A stretch of 64,000 nt of DNA from Rhodospirillaceae bacterium (GCA_018674495.1 JABHAA010000121.1:27446-91445); one strand, 5' to 3'. Positions 1 to 10,338 are shown, numbered from the stretch's first letter. Notes: a model not told the origin generated them from the sequence alone. Made by a program: numbers and translations.

Positions 1-2081
1 ATGCCGTAGGTCTCTTTCAAGATCGCTTCCAGCGATGGATAAAGGTAATCGGGCTCTTCGCGGCCATGCTTGCGCGCCACATAGCTGGGAATATTGTCCA
101 TGGGCCCTGGCCGGTAGAGGGACACAATGGCGATAATCTCTTCGAAACTGTCCGGCTTCATATTGCGCAAAATGTCGCGCATGCCGGAACTTTCCAATTG
201 GAACACGCCGGTGGTTGCGCCCCGGCCTAGCATCGCGAAGGTCTTGGCATCATCGAAGGGCAAATCCAAAAGATCGATTTCGTGGCCGCGGGCTTTCATC
301 AATTCCAACGCGGTCGACAGCACCGTCAGAGTCTTGAGGCCGAGGAAATCGAACTTGACCAGACCCGCAGCCTCCACCGGCTTCCAGGAATACTGGGTTA
401 CCGGAATGTCGGAACGGGGATCGCGGTATAGCGGGATCAATTCGGTCAATGGCCGGTCGCCGATGACCACGCCGGCGGCGTGGGTTGAGGCGTGCCGGTA
501 TAGCCCTTCCAGCTTTTTGGCGATCTCCACCAGCCGCGCCACGGTCGGATCGGTCTTGATTTCCTCCTGCAATTGCGGCTCGCCGTCGATGGCTTGGCTC
601 AACGTGACCGGTGCGGCCGGATTGTTGGGCACCAATTTGCATATCCGGTCCACATGCGGATAGGGCATTTGCAATACGCGGCCCACATCGCGAAGCGCGG
701 CGCGCGGCTGCAAAGTTCCGAAGGTGATAATCTGGGCCACCCGATCAGCGCCGTATTTTTCTTGCACGTAACGGATCACTTCGTCGCGCCGGTCCTGACA
801 GAAATCGATGTCAAAGTCAGGCATGGACACCCGCTCGGGGTTCAAGAAGCGCTCGAACAACAGCCCGAAGCGCAAGGGATCAAGATCGGTGATGGTCAAA
901 GCCCAAGCGGCGACCGAGCCGGCGCCCGAGCCCCTGCCCGGCCCGACCGGAATGCCCTGGCTCTTGGTCCATTGGATAAAGTCGGCGACGATGAGAAAAT
1001 AGCCCACATAATCCATCTGCTCGATGATACCAAGCTCGTAAGCCAAGCGCTCCCGATAGGGTTTGGCGGCAGCTTCTTTTTCTTCCTCGCTCATGGTATC
1101 GATATAGATCTGAGCCTGCATCCGGGCTTCCAGCCCTTGGCTGGCCAGCGTCTCGAAAATCTCGAAATCGCTGCGCCCGTCGCCGGAACTTGGCGGGCGC
1201 GGCAATAATGGCGGGCGCCCCTCGGCCATGACGCCGCAGCGCTGGGCGATGACCAGGGTATTATCGATGGCTTCGGGCAGGTCGGCGAACAGGGCGCGCA
1301 TTTCCTGGGGCGACTTGAAGCGATGCTCTGGCGTCAATTTGCGCCGCCCGGTCTGGCTCACATAGGCACCGTCGGCGATGCAGATAAGGGCGTCGTGCGC
1401 CTCGTACATATCGTCGAAAATAAAGAAACATTCGTTGGTGGCCACCAGCGGGATACCCCGCGCGTACGCCAGGTCCAGAAAGGCCGCTTCGATGGCCCGC
1501 TCCTCAGCCAAATTGTGGCGCATGATCTCCATGTATAATCGGTCGCCAAAAGCCGCGTGCAGCCGGCCCAAAAGCGCCTCAGCCGCCGGTGTTTGGCCGC
1601 CGCCCAGGAGCCGCCCAAGCCCGCCCGCCGGCCCGCCGGTCAGCGCGATCAGCCAACCCGCATGCGCCTCGACATCTTCGAGGGATAAGCGCGGCTCCCC
1701 CTCCCCATCCGGGTCCAGGTGGGACTTACTTATTAATTTCAACAGGTTGCCATAGCCAGCATCATTTTGCGCTAGGAGCACGAGCTGGTCGGGAGCTTCC
1801 GTGGCGGTGCTGCCGGGTGGCCGTTGGGCAGCGTTGTCTTCATCGCCGTCGCCCCGGTATGGGGTCAGCGCTAGCTGGCATCCGATGATCGGCTGTACGC
1901 CCCCGGCTGCGCATTTGCCGGAAAATTCCATGGCGCCAAACAGATTGACCGTGTCGGTCATGGCCACCGCCGGCATATGCATGCCCTGGCATTGCTTGAC
2001 CAGATCGGGAACCTTTATGGCACCTTCCAAAAGTGAATAGGCGGTGTGGACGCGAAGATGAACAAAATCGGCTATGGGCAT
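1..2081 (-). CDS. dnaE: DNA polymerase III subunit alpha, N-terminal part (runs off left edge)
   Basis: Catalytic subunit of the replicative polymerase. About 693 codons are present; the C-terminus lies beyond position 1. The protein begins [20 protein letters not shown], the typical start of the PHP domain. The palm motif PDFDIDF is at residues 421-427, giving the first two catalytic Asp (422, 424), and the third lies in [11 protein letters not shown] (Asp578). [20 protein letters not shown] follows near the window edge. The ATG at 2079-2081 fits the family start. The beta-clamp-binding and OB regions are off the window. It lies downstream of lolC-lolD on the same strand, a usual alphaproteobacterial order, here separated by a hydrolase gene. 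The assignment is secure; only completeness is unknown. Confidence 0.97.
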   Translation of the reverse strand, partial: MPIADFVHLRVHTAYSLLEGAIKVPDLVKQCQGMHMPAVAMTDTVNLFGAMEFSGKCAAGGVQPIIGCQLALTPYRGDGDEDNAAQRPPGSTATEAPDQLVLLAQNDAGYGNLLKLISKSHLDPDGEGEPRLSLEDVEAHAGWLIALTGGPAGGLGRLLGGGQTPAAEALLGRLHAAFGDRLYMEIMRHNLAEERAIEAAFLDLAYARGIPLVATNECFFIFDDMYEAHDALICIADGAYVSQTGRRKLTPEHRFKSPQEMRALFADLPEAIDNTLVIAQRCGVMAEGRPPLLPRPPSSGDGRSDFEIFETLASQGLEARMQAQIYIDTMSEEEKEAAAKPYRERLAYELGIIEQMDYVGYFLIVADFIQWTKSQGIPVGPGRGSGAGSVAAWALTITDLDPLRFGLLFERFLNPERVSMPDFDIDFCQDRRDEVIRYVQEKYGADRVAQIITFGTLQPRAALRDVGRVLQMPYPHVDRICKLVPNNPAAPVTLSQAIDGEPQLQEEIKTDPTVARLVEIAKKLEGLYRHASTHAAGVVIGDRPLTELIPLYRDPRSDIPVTQYSWKPVEAAGLVKFDFLGLKTLTVLSTALELMKARGHEIDLLDLPFDDAKTFAMLGRGATTGVFQLESSGMRDILRNMKPDSFEEIIAIVSLYRPGPMDNIPSYVARKHGREEPDYLYPSLEAILKETYG

Positions 2082-2119
2082 CCCGGAAGGATTTCAGATT
2101 CGCATTCCCCTGTCACCGA

Positions 2120-2155
2120 CTTATCCCCAAAATTTTGAATAAAACGGGGGATAAG
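2120..2155. repeat. 9-bp inverted repeat between the hydrolase gene and dnaE
   Basis: CTTATCCCC (2120-2128) and GGGGATAAG (2147-2155) form a perfect 9-bp stem with an 18-nt AT-rich loop, in the 83-bp gap between the hydrolase stop and the dnaE start. No T-tract follows on either strand, so it is a poor intrinsic terminator. It may be an operator or mRNA-processing hairpin in the dnaE leader. Confidence 0.5.
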
Positions 2156-2164
2156 CTGTGAGCC

Positions 2165-3037
2165 CTACTCCCCTTCGTAGTGAAAGCGGTAGGCGTCGCC
2201 GTCGCGCATGATGGTGCCGAAGGTGGGCGGTGGAAAATGCGCTGGCACGACGATCAAATCGGTCTCGGCGGCACGCTCGCAAAAATCCCGGCGCGTCTTG
2301 ATCGCCATTGGCTTATCGTCGCAGAAGCCGGAGCACCAATCGGGATAGGTGAGCTGCAAGGGATGGTGCGTCATATCGCCAATGAAGATAGCGTGCTCGC
2401 CGCCATCTTCGACATTGATACCTACATGGCCGGGCGAGTGACCGATCATTGGCTCAAGCCAAAGGCCATCCTCGACTTCATGGTCCATGGGAACCAGTTG
2501 CGACTGGCCAGCGGCGACGATGGGCAACACACTGTCGACCAGATGCACCAGAGGCTGCTCGGCGGCATTGTTGACGGCTTCCCAATGGGTGAATTCAGGC
2601 TCGGCAAACAGATATTTGGCGTTGGGGAATGTGGGCACCCACTGGCCGTTCTCCAACTTGGTGTTCCAGCCCACATGATCCGGGTGCAGATGTGAGCACA
2701 GCACGATATCGATATCTTCAGGGGTCGCGCCGGCGGCAGCCAAGCGTTCCAGCCAGCGCGTATTCAACTGATTGGCCATGGGATTGGGGCGATCCTTGTG
2801 GTTGCCGAAGCAGCCATCGATCAAAATCGTGTGGTGCGGGGTTTTCAACAGGAAGCTTTGTATCGGCGCCACAAACAAATCAGTTTCAGGGTCATAATGG
2901 CGGGGAATCAGCCAGGACGCATGTTCCTTCAATATCTCCGGCGTGCAGTCGGGCAACAGGCGCCAAGGCTCAAACCTGGGACCCTCCAGTTCGATGATCA
3001 TGTCGATGCCGTATTTGCCGATGTTTCGTGTTGGCAT
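2165..3037 (-). CDS. MBL-fold metallo-hydrolase (lactonase-like)
   Basis: 290-residue metallo-beta-lactamase-fold hydrolase with a binuclear metal site. HLHPDH is at residues 116-121, GHSPGH at 199-204, GDMTHH at 220-225, and a last His lies in PAHF near the C-terminus. The layout resembles the AHL-lactonase and N-acyl-hydrolase branch of the superfamily, but substrate cannot be predicted within it; lactonase activity is a possibility only. There is no signal peptide, so it is probably cytoplasmic. The ATG at 3037 follows a GGGAGAG ribosome site. It sits alone between lolD (33-bp gap) and dnaE, inserted in an otherwise conserved neighbourhood, which suggests later arrival. Confidence 0.85.
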   Translation of the reverse strand: MPTRNIGKYGIDMIIELEGPRFEPWRLLPDCTPEILKEHASWLIPRHYDPETDLFVAPIQSFLLKTPHHTILIDGCFGNHKDRPNPMANQLNTRWLERLAAAGATPEDIDIVLCSHLHPDHVGWNTKLENGQWVPTFPNAKYLFAEPEFTHWEAVNNAAEQPLVHLVDSVLPIVAAGQSQLVPMDHEVEDGLWLEPMIGHSPGHVGINVEDGGEHAIFIGDMTHHPLQLTYPDWCSGFCDDKPMAIKTRRDFCERAAETDLIVVPAHFPPPTFGTIMRDGDAYRFHYEGE

Positions 3038-3069
3038 GAGACTCTCCCTTGTTGAATAATTGCCGTGGA

Positions 3070-3768
3070 CTACCTCTCTAGCAGGACGCCGTCTTCGAGG
3101 CGCAGCACCCTGTCCATGCGCGCCGCCAATACCGGGTTGTGGGTGGCGATCAGGGCGGCGAGACCGGCGCCGCGCGCTTGGCTCATCAAAAGCTGAAACA
3201 CCTCGTCGGCGGTGCCGGGATCGAGATTGCCGGTAGGCTCGTCGGCGAGCAAGATTTTGGGTGCGTTAGCCAGCGCCCGGGCGATGGCGATACGTTGCTG
3301 CTCGCCCCCCGATAGGCGCGCCGGGCGGTGGCTGGCGCGGGCTTCAAGGCCCATAGCGGAGATCAACTCAGACGCCCGGATGCGCGCGTGGCTTTTGGAT
3401 ATGCCGGCGATCAACTGCGGGATGACGATATTTTCCAAGGCCGTAAACTCGGCCAGCAAATGATGATACTGATAGACAAAGCCCAGATCACTGCGCCGCA
3501 CCAGGGTGCGCTCTGCTTCGGATAATGAGCCCGCCGGACGACCGCCAATTTCGATATCGCCTGCTTCGGCTTGTTCCAGCAGTCCGGCGATTTGCAACAG
3601 CGTGGATTTGCCGGACCCGGACGGCCCCACCAGGGCGACAATCTCTCCTTCCTTCAATTCCATATCGACGCCGCGCAGCACTTTCAGGTCGGTCTCGCCC
3701 TGGTGAAAGGTCTGCGCAATACCGGTGAGTTTGAGGAGGCTATCGGGCATGGGTTTTCGCCGCGTCAC
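3070..3768 (-). CDS. lolD: Lipoprotein-releasing system ATP-binding protein LolD
   Basis: ATPase of the LolCDE complex, which extracts outer-membrane lipoproteins from the inner membrane and hands them to LolA. Walker A GPSGSGKS is at residues 48-55, signature LSGGEQQR at 152-159, Walker B LLADEP at 173-178, with the MacB/LolD-type sequence around the Q-loop. The given start is a GTG whose first four bases overlap the lolC stop (GTGA), showing translational coupling. An internal ATG at 3750 ([10 protein letters not shown]) is the alternative start and matches the usual N-terminus. It is directly downstream of its membrane partner. Confidence 0.94.
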   Translation of the reverse strand: MTRRKPMPDSLLKLTGIAQTFHQGETDLKVLRGVDMELKEGEIVALVGPSGSGKSTLLQIAGLLEQAEAGDIEIGGRPAGSLSEAERTLVRRSDLGFVYQYHHLLAEFTALENIVIPQLIAGISKSHARIRASELISAMGLEARASHRPARLSGGEQQRIAIARALANAPKILLADEPTGNLDPGTADEVFQLLMSQARGAGLAALIATHNPVLAARMDRVLRLEDGVLLER

Positions 3769-5009
3769 TCGTAGCGGAGCGCTTCAACCGGATCCAGACG
3801 CGCCGCGCGCCAGGACGGATAGAGGGTCGCCAGGATCGATAGGGTCAATCCCATCAACACAATCGCGGTCACCTCGCCGGCATCGACGATGGCCGGCAGG
3901 CGGGACAGGAAATATATCTCCGATGCGAACAGCTCGGTTCCGGTGAGGCCCTGCAGCCATTGGCGTATGGTTTCGATATTCTCGGCGAAGCTCAATCCTA
4001 AGATAAAGCCGAACAAGGTTCCGATCACACCAACGCTGGCGCCCGATATAAAGAAGACGCGCATGATCATGCCCCGGGTCGCCCCCATGGTGCGCAGAAT
4101 GGCAATGTCCCTGCCCTTGTCCTTGACCAGCATGATCAGGCTGGAAATGATGTTGAAAGCGGCGACCACGATGATCAGGGTCAAGATCAGGAACATGACG
4201 TTGCGTTCCACCTGAATGGCGTTGAAGAAGCTGGAGTTTCGCCGTTGCCAGTCGACCGTCTTGCCCTTGCGGTCCAAAACCCGCCAGATGGTTCGGGCCA
4301 TGGCCGGCGCGGCGTCCGGATTGCCCAGCACAACGTCCAGGTAATTGACCGCTTTGGGCAGCTTAAAATAGATCTGAGCCGCCTCCAAAGGCATGAAGAT
4401 GAAGCTGGAATCATATTCATGCATGCCAACATTGAAAAGGGCAGAGACCGTATAGGCGCGCATGCGGGGCACCGTGCCGAAGGCGGTGATATTGCCTTTC
4501 GGCGAGATCAACGTGATTTTGCTGCCCACTTGAAGCCCCAGATTGCGGGCCAGTCTTGTGCCGATCAGCACGCTGTCCTGGCCGCCGAATTTCTGCAAAC
4601 TGCCGGCGACGATATTGTCGGCGATGATCGGGCGGGCGCGGGCATCGGCGGGCCGCATACCGCGCACCAAGGCGCCATTGGCGTTGCCGCCGGCGGACGC
4701 CATCACCTGACCCTCGATAATCGGCGTAACTTTGCGCACCCCGGCCATCTTGGCGACTTTGTTCGCCGTGGCATCAAAGTCGGTGAGGCTTTGCGAGGCG
4801 CCATAGACGCTGATATGGCCATTGACGCCAAGGATACGGCCCAGCAATTCCTGGCGGAAACCATTCATCACCGACATGACGATGATCAGCGTGGCGACGC
4901 CAAGACCAATGCCGAGCAGAGAAAACCACGCGATGACGGAGATAAATCCTTCCTGGCGGCGGGCACGCAAATAGCGCATGGCCATCATCCATTCGAAGGA
5001 GGAAAACAT
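3765..5009 (-). CDS. lolC: Lipoprotein-releasing system permease LolC/LolE
   Basis: 414-residue membrane component of the Lol exporter. The N-terminus ([20 protein letters not shown]) is the family signature, followed by a first membrane helix near residues 20-48, a large periplasmic domain, and three further helices in the last 150 residues (FtsX/MacB permease fold), ending in [10 protein letters not shown]. Alphaproteobacteria usually have one LolC/E-type gene next to lolD, as here; LolC and LolE cannot be told apart confidently. It overlaps lolD by 4 bp and lies 4 bp after proS, so proS-lolC-lolD are probably co-transcribed. Confidence 0.93.
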   Translation of the reverse strand: MFSSFEWMMAMRYLRARRQEGFISVIAWFSLLGIGLGVATLIIVMSVMNGFRQELLGRILGVNGHISVYGASQSLTDFDATANKVAKMAGVRKVTPIIEGQVMASAGGNANGALVRGMRPADARARPIIADNIVAGSLQKFGGQDSVLIGTRLARNLGLQVGSKITLISPKGNITAFGTVPRMRAYTVSALFNVGMHEYDSSFIFMPLEAAQIYFKLPKAVNYLDVVLGNPDAAPAMARTIWRVLDRKGKTVDWQRRNSSFFNAIQVERNVMFLILTLIIVVAAFNIISSLIMLVKDKGRDIAILRTMGATRGMIMRVFFISGASVGVIGTLFGFILGLSFAENIETIRQWLQGLTGTELFASEIYFLSRLPAIVDAGEVTAIVLMGLTLSILATLYPSWRAARLDPVEALRYE

Positions 5010-5013
5010 AACC

Positions 5014-6336
5014 CTAGCCCACCGAACCGGTAAGCTTGTTCAAGGCGGCATCGATGCTCATTTCCTCGCGCTCGCCGCTTGCCCGGGACTTCAATTCAAC
5101 AACACCGTTCTCCAGCCCGCGCGGCCCGACAATTATCTGCCAGGGCAAACCGATCAAATCCATGTCTGCGAATTTGACGCCGCCGCGCTGGTCGCGATCA
5201 TCAATAAGCGCATCCTTACCCGCATTGCCGAGTTTCAGATAAATTTCTTCCGAGGCCGCATCACATTTCTCGTCGCCGCTGCGCAAATTGATGATGCCCG
5301 CATCGAACGGCGCTACGGCTTCGGGCCAGATAATGCCGTCGTCGTCATGGGAGGCCTCTATAATGCCGCCGACAAGACGCGAGACGCCAATGCCATAAGA
5401 GCCCATTTCGATGGCCACCTTGTCGCCCTTTTCATTATTGACGTAGGCGTTCATGGCGACGGAGTACTTGGTGCCGAAATAAAAGATGTGGCCCACTTCA
5501 ATACCGCGGGCGACGGTCAGATCATCGCCCAATCCCGCCTCAATCGCCGGATCCCTCTTTTCATCGGTGGCAGCATAGTAGCTGGTCAGGCTATCAACGG
5601 TGGACTGCATGTCTCCCTTTGGATCGAGACCCATCAAATCTATATCCAGATCGAGCAGATTTATGTGGCAGGCCACTTCGCTTTCGCCGGTCTCGGCCAG
5701 GATCATAAACTCGTGGCTCATATCGCCACCGATGGGGCCAGGGTCGGCGGCCATAGGGATCGCCTTCAGGCCAAGCCGCTGGAAGGTGCGCAAATAGGCA
5801 ACGAACATGCGGTTGTAGGCGCGCCGGGCGCCGTCGTAATCCAGATCGAACGAATAACAATCCTTCATCAGGAATTCCCGCCCGCGCATGATGCCGAAAC
5901 GCGGGCGCACCTCGTCGCGGAACTTCCATTGAATATGATACAGCATTTTCGGCAAATCCCGGTAGCTGCGTACCGAATCCCGGAAAATCTCGGTGATCAA
6001 TTCTTCGTTGGTGGGACCGTAGAGCATATCGCGGTCGTGGCGGTCGGTGATGCGCAGCATCTCCTTGCCGTAATCATCGTAGCGCCCGCTTTCTCGCCAA
6101 ATCTCGGCGGGCTGGATTGTTGGCATCAGCAATTCCTGGGCGCCGGCGCGGTCCTGTTCCTCGCGCACGATCTGTTCGATCTTTTTGAGCACCCGGTGGC
6201 CCAAGGGCAGCCAGGAATAGATGCCGGCGCTGGATTGGCGGATCATGCCGGCGCGCAGCATAAAGCGGTGCGATACGATTTGCGCCTCGTTCGGATTTTC
6301 CTTGAGGGTCGGCATAAAAAATTCGGTGAGGCGCAT
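5014..6336 (-). CDS. proS: Prolyl-tRNA synthetase (short class II form)
   Basis: Charges tRNA-Pro in the cytoplasm. At 440 residues this is the short alphaproteobacterial ProRS without the large INS editing insertion of the roughly 570-residue gammaproteobacterial enzyme. Class II elements are visible: an [20 protein letters not shown] segment, motif 2 region with [19 protein letters not shown], and [16 protein letters not shown] (motif 3) near residue 330, followed by the anticodon-binding domain. I chose the ATG at 6336 ([13 protein letters not shown]), which has AAGGA about 10 bases upstream; an in-frame ATG 24 bases earlier is possible. A 482-codon open frame on the opposite strand is a shadow. 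Confidence 0.95.
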   Translation of the reverse strand: MRLTEFFMPTLKENPNEAQIVSHRFMLRAGMIRQSSAGIYSWLPLGHRVLKKIEQIVREEQDRAGAQELLMPTIQPAEIWRESGRYDDYGKEMLRITDRHDRDMLYGPTNEELITEIFRDSVRSYRDLPKMLYHIQWKFRDEVRPRFGIMRGREFLMKDCYSFDLDYDGARRAYNRMFVAYLRTFQRLGLKAIPMAADPGPIGGDMSHEFMILAETGESEVACHINLLDLDIDLMGLDPKGDMQSTVDSLTSYYAATDEKRDPAIEAGLGDDLTVARGIEVGHIFYFGTKYSVAMNAYVNNEKGDKVAIEMGSYGIGVSRLVGGIIEASHDDDGIIWPEAVAPFDAGIINLRSGDEKCDAASEEIYLKLGNAGKDALIDDRDQRGGVKFADMDLIGLPWQIIVGPRGLENGVVELKSRASGEREEMSIDAALNKLTGSVG

Positions 6337-6422
6337 CGGCGGGCATTCCTTTGGGTACAAGCGTCGCGCGACTGTAGGAAAAGCTTAGCGGCTTGTCCAT
6401 CACACCCTTGGGGTGGGAGCTT

Positions 6423-7580
6423 CTAGCGCCCCCGGCGTAGTACCGCCGCACATTGCCGCGCCAGTTCTTTCTGATCGGAACCGCCGAGGGATTGTCCGTT
6501 GAAGGTCAGCCGCCCGCTGGCGATGTTGTATTTGACCTTGCCGACGACCCCATCGCCGAGGTTTTCACCGATCTTGGCCGCCGCATTGTGGGCACTGATA
6601 TTGTCCGTGTTAGCGGTTTCCGAAACGGTGGCCGCATCAGAAGCCGCCGTCGCATTTGTGGAGGCCGTATTGGCGGCGGTTAACAGGGCGGCCTTTGACG
6701 TTGCGTCAGTCGCCGCAGCCGTGGCTGCAGTCGCCGCCGTGGTTGCCGCCGCCGCGAGATCGGTGTCGCCAGGATGTTTGGCAGCCTTGGCCGCCGCCGC
6801 CGTTGATGCTGCTGCCGCCGTGGTTGAGGCTGCCGTTGCAGCATCGGAAATGGCTTTGGCACTGTCGGCGGCGGATTTGGCCGCCGTTGCTGCCGATTTG
6901 GCGGCACTAGCCTTGCTTGCGGCGCTGGAGGCGTCAGTGGCGGTCGCCGCCGCCGTGGTTGCGGTGGTGGCAAGGGCTGAGACTGCGTCCGCTTCGGCTT
7001 TGGTTTCGGTATATTCCGCCGCCGCAGCGGTGGCAGCGGTCCTCGCGTTATCTTCTGCAATATCAAGCGCGTTGTTGCCGGGATCGGCTTTCGATGCGGC
7101 AATGGCGGTCGTTAGTGCGGTATCGGCGGCGGTCTTAGCAGTGAGAGCGGTGGTGGCGAGGGTTTGCGCGGCGGTCGCGGCGGCGGTGGCGGACGTGGCC
7201 GCCGTCGATGCCGACGTGGCGGCAGATTTGGCCTTGTCGGCGGCGATGGAGGCTGAGCTGGCAGCCTTGGCGTCGGCTTCCGCCTTACCGAGATAATTTT
7301 TGATGTCGAATTTGACGTCAAATGTGATGACGTTGGGGATTTTGATGGGTGAGCCACCATGCAAATCCGCCGGCGCAACCTTGCGCCCGCGCACATCGAT
7401 GCCGGGCCGGTATTTAACATCGGCGCGCGCCTGATGGCGGACCAGACGCTGGCAGTCTTTTTTGCCGATAGCCAGTTGCGGGCCCTTGGCATGGGCGGCA
7501 CCGGTGCCGGCCGCGAAATACATCGCGCTCACGACCGGGACCAGAATTGTGGATGCGCGAACACAGAATCGCCAATTCAT
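6423..7580 (-). CDS. Secreted alanine-rich protein: small periplasmic domain split by a ~230-residue Ala/Thr/Ser tract
   Basis: I do not recognise a named family. A signal peptide covers about residues 1-31 (ending GAAHA). Residues 32-99 form a normal-composition segment with one Cys (KKDCQRLVRH), then VRGRKVAPADLHGGSPIKIP. Residues about 100-335 are almost only Ala with Thr, Ser, Asp and Lys, in loose AAAT/ATAA-type heptad or 11-mer patterns, likely one long helix or coiled coil. The last 50 residues return to normal composition (VGKVKYNIASGRLTFNGQ) with a second Cys near the end (ARQCAAVL). From memory, Rhodospirillales have short secreted proteins with just the two end segments, so the middle may be an insertion. 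ATG 7580 has GGGAGA upstream; a GTG lies one codon earlier. It is flanked by proS and tagI with no operon partner. Confidence 0.75.
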   Translation of the reverse strand: MNWRFCVRASTILVPVVSAMYFAAGTGAAHAKGPQLAIGKKDCQRLVRHQARADVKYRPGIDVRGRKVAPADLHGGSPIKIPNVITFDVKFDIKNYLGKAEADAKAASSASIAADKAKSAATSASTAATSATAAATAAQTLATTALTAKTAADTALTTAIAASKADPGNNALDIAEDNARTAATAAAAEYTETKAEADAVSALATTATTAAATATDASSAASKASAAKSAATAAKSAADSAKAISDAATAASTTAAAASTAAAAKAAKHPGDTDLAAAATTAATAATAAATDATSKAALLTAANTASTNATAASDAATVSETANTDNISAHNAAAKIGENLGDGVVGKVKYNIASGRLTFNGQSLGGSDQKELARQCAAVLRRGR

Positions 7581-7698
7581 CACATTTCTCCCATTATTCT
7601 ATTCACATGGGGCGGCTAAGCACGTACGTCATGCGCCGCAGCTTGCCGCAGAAAATAGCAAATCTAAGTTGAAGATCGGTTAAACGGGCGCGCCCGCG

Positions 7699-8259
7699 TC
7701 AGCACGCTTCCTTGATGCCTTCGGATGCCGCCAGCCAGGACGGGTTGTGGGTGGCGATTTTCTCAAAGATGGGGCAGTTTTCCCGGTGCGCGCCGGGCAA
7801 ATAGCCGATGCTCATCAAAAACTCGCCCACAATCTCGCCGCCGACGAACTTGAAGTTCTGGCGGAACAGCTTAACCCATTCGCCTTTATTTTTGGGCGCG
7901 TGGGCTTCGATCCAGTTGGCGAAGCTGCCGTGACTTTCGCGGATGAAGACGATTTTGCGCGCGTTCTCCACCGTTGCCTCGATCTTGCGCCGATTGCGGA
8001 TGATGGAGGCGTCTTTGATGAGGCGCTCAATATCATCAGCATCGAAACCGGCAACCCGGTCGATATTGAAGTTTTCGAAGGCGATCTTAAAGCCTTCGCG
8101 TTTTTTCAGGATGATCAACCAGGATAGCCCGGCCTGAAATATCTCGAGAGTCAGCCGCTCGAACAATACGGACTCATCGGTGACCGGATATCCATATTCG
8201 GTGTCGTGATATGGCCCGTGGAACTGATGGCCGGGGGCCTTGTCGCAATAACTGCTCAT
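7699..8259 (-). CDS. tagI: DNA-3-methyladenine glycosylase I
   Basis: Base-excision repair enzyme that removes 3-methyladenine from DNA. 186 residues, the normal family length. The zinc-snap ligands are in place: Cys5 and His18 at the N-terminus and His158/Cys162 near the C-terminus, with the four-residue spacing of the last pair as in E. coli Tag. The helix-hairpin-helix region and LTLEIFQAGLSWLIILKKRE match the family closely. It stands alone, 118 bp after the alanine-rich gene start on the same strand and 145 bp from the DUF1467 gene. No damage-response site was recognised. Confidence 0.95.
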   Translation of the reverse strand: MSSYCDKAPGHQFHGPYHDTEYGYPVTDESVLFERLTLEIFQAGLSWLIILKKREGFKIAFENFNIDRVAGFDADDIERLIKDASIIRNRRKIEATVENARKIVFIRESHGSFANWIEAHAPKNKGEWVKLFRQNFKFVGGEIVGEFLMSIGYLPGAHRENCPIFEKIATHNPSWLAASEGIKEAC

Positions 8260-8404
8260 GGGACACTTACTGGTTTAATTTACAGAAGGGGCGCGGGCGG
8301 TTTCTTTCGTCACGGATATGGTATTAGGTCTCGGATTATCCCCTATAAAGTTGTGCATTTGAATTACGTTTTCGTCAATGGACGATTGCAAAATACGCAG
8401 GGCT

Positions 8405-8653
8405 TCAACGCGTAATGCCGAAATCACCAAGGGTGATCAGGTCAAACTCGATGATCGCGTAGACAATCGCCCAGACCACCAGCGCGACACCGGTGTTGAT
8501 GGCGACCTTGCCCCACATGCGTGACATTGCCGGCGCGCCGGGATCATTGCCCTCCTCTATATCGCTGTCCCGGCGGACACCGAAGGGAAGCACCAGAAAC
8601 AAAGTCATCCACCAAATGATGAAATAGATGGCGGCGCCGGTTACCCAGGTCAT
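8405..8653 (-). CDS. DUF1467 family two-helix membrane protein
   Basis: 82-residue inner-membrane protein with two predicted helices (residues about 6-26 and 52-74) and a charged acidic loop between them (RRDSDIEEGNDPGAP). The start MTWVTGAAIYFIIWWMTLF is typical of DUF1467, a family almost confined to Alphaproteobacteria and usually found, as here, directly after rnj. It begins 15 bp after the rnj stop on the same strand and is probably the last gene of the nuo-birA-coaX-rnj transcription unit. Function is unknown. Confidence 0.88.
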   Translation of the reverse strand: MTWVTGAAIYFIIWWMTLFLVLPFGVRRDSDIEEGNDPGAPAMSRMWGKVAINTGVALVVWAIVYAIIEFDLITLGDFGITR

Positions 8654-8668
8654 TCTCTACAAATCCCT

Positions 8669-10336
8669 CTAGACACGGACGACATGGACCGTTGTCAGCG
8701 GCCGCTTGTGGAAAGTGTCACGCAAATGGCGGCGGACGGCGCGGCGGGTCATCTCGCCAATCTCGGCATCATCGCGCCGGTCGGCCTGGCTCATTTCGGC
8801 AATGGCGGCTTTTGCTTCCTCGGTCAATTGTTGGAGCACATAGGGCGCCTCGTCATCGTCGGCGAGCCCGAGCATAGTCAATTGCGGCGGCGCAGCCATG
8901 CCGCCATCGCCATCAACAATCAAGGTAAAGACCGCCGAGCCGTTGTGCAAAACCCGGGTGCGTTCGCGCACCACCTGGCCGTCGAGAGGTACCAGCCGGC
9001 CACCGTCCAGGGCCAGACGCCCGACCGGGGCCTGATCGATGATGGCGGCCTTGCCGGGCGCAATCCGAACCACCGAGCCATTTTCCACCAAGACAGAATC
9101 CGGCACCTGACATTCCGCGCCAAGCTCTGCATGTTTTTTCAAATGCCGCTGTTCGCCGTGCACCGGGATCAGAATTTGCGGGCGCACCAGTTGATACATT
9201 TCGGTCAGCTCGCCGCGCGCGGGGTGGCCTGATACATGGATGTCTTCGTCATTTTCCGAGATCACATCTGCGCCCTGCCGTATCAAGGAGTTATGCAGAC
9301 GGCCAATAGCCAGCTCGTTGCCGGGAATGATGCGCGAGGAAAATATCACCGTATCGCCCTCACCCAATTTGACCGAACGGTGATCGTCGGCGGCGATACG
9401 GGTCAGGGCCGCGCGCGGCTCGCCCTGACTGCCGGTGCAGATGTAAAGGATTTCGCTATCGTCCATGGCAGCCATCTTTTCCGGCTCCAGGAATTCGGGC
9501 AGAACGGTAAGGTAGCCGGTTTCGCGCGCCGCCGCGTTGATCCGCCAGAGCGATCGTCCCACCAGCGCCACGGCGCGGCCGTTGGCAGATGCGGCCTGAA
9601 ATATGGTTTTGAGGCGCGCCACGTTGGAAGCGAAACAGGCCACCGCGACCTTGCCGTTGCAGCGCCCGATCACGGTGGTTAGCCGGTCCAGCAGCGCCGC
9701 TTCGGAGCCTGATACGCCCTCGACGAACACATTGGTGGAATCGCCGATGGCCGCCAGCACACCCTCGTCGCCGAGCGCCTTAAGCGTCACCTGATCGGAC
9801 GCCTCGCCAATCACCGGATCGGGATCGAACTTCCAATCGCCGGTGTGAAAGATATTGCCGAGTGGGGTTCGGAGCACTACGGCGTTGGGCTCCGGCATGG
9901 AATGGGTAAGGGTGATCAATTCCAGCTCGAACGGGCCGACGCTGAATTTGCCCTTTAAGGGGATTTCAATGATCTCTACGGGGGCCGGCTGTTTGTCGGC
10001 CTCCAACTTGCGGCGCAACAATGCGGCGGTGAACGGCGTCGCATAAACCGGACAGCGGAGCCGCCCCCACAAATAGGGCACCGCGCCCAGATGATCTTCG
10101 TGACCATGGGTGAGGACAATGCCCGCCAATTGCTTCAAGCGGTCTTCGATGAATTGGGGGTCGGGAAGAATGACATCGATGGACGGCGTTGTATCGTCGC
10201 CGAAGGTAATGCCGAGATCGATAATCAGCCAGTCGTGTTCATCCGGGGGCCCGAACCCATAAAGGTTGAAGTTCATGCCTATTTCCTCGGCGCCGCCGAG
10301 GGGCACGAATAAAAGCTCGTCGTCCTGTCCCGCCAT
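8669..10336 (-). CDS. rnj: Ribonuclease J
   Basis: Metallo-beta-lactamase/beta-CASP ribonuclease with 5'-3' exo- and endonuclease activity in rRNA and mRNA maturation; alphaproteobacteria carry RNase J beside RNase E. 555 residues from the ATG at 10336 (MAGQDDELLFVPLGG). HGHEDH is at residues 77-82 and the metal-ligand segment GDWKFD follows; beta-CASP motifs (CTGSQGEPRAAL, VSGHPARGEL) are present. The start lies 2 bp after the coaX stop, indicating coupled translation. A longer in-frame start inside coaX was rejected because it adds a tail foreign to the family. Confidence 0.95.
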   Translation of the reverse strand: MAGQDDELLFVPLGGAEEIGMNFNLYGFGPPDEHDWLIIDLGITFGDDTTPSIDVILPDPQFIEDRLKQLAGIVLTHGHEDHLGAVPYLWGRLRCPVYATPFTAALLRRKLEADKQPAPVEIIEIPLKGKFSVGPFELELITLTHSMPEPNAVVLRTPLGNIFHTGDWKFDPDPVIGEASDQVTLKALGDEGVLAAIGDSTNVFVEGVSGSEAALLDRLTTVIGRCNGKVAVACFASNVARLKTIFQAASANGRAVALVGRSLWRINAAARETGYLTVLPEFLEPEKMAAMDDSEILYICTGSQGEPRAALTRIAADDHRSVKLGEGDTVIFSSRIIPGNELAIGRLHNSLIRQGADVISENDEDIHVSGHPARGELTEMYQLVRPQILIPVHGEQRHLKKHAELGAECQVPDSVLVENGSVVRIAPGKAAIIDQAPVGRLALDGGRLVPLDGQVVRERTRVLHNGSAVFTLIVDGDGGMAAPPQLTMLGLADDDEAPYVLQQLTEEAKAAIAEMSQADRRDDAEIGEMTRRAVRRHLRDTFHKRPLTTVHVVRV

Positions 10337-10338
10337 GA

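Noticed and set aside
2121..2129. TTATCCCCA resembling a DnaA box near dnaE
   Set aside because: Differs from the TTATNCACA consensus at a key position and stands as a single copy, so no origin is claimed.
4978..6426. 482-codon open frame on the plus strand
   Set aside because: Lies antisense to proS; translation lacks any family sequence and reflects GC-rich codon positions of proS.
6600..7270. Possible CRISPR or tandem-repeat array
   Set aside because: The repetitive DNA is the codon-level result of an Ala-rich reading frame; no regular repeat/spacer spacing.
6499..7296. 265-codon alanine/valine-rich frame on the plus strand
   Set aside because: Mirror of the repeat-rich gene on the minus strand; the signal peptide and normal-composition ends are only on the minus strand.
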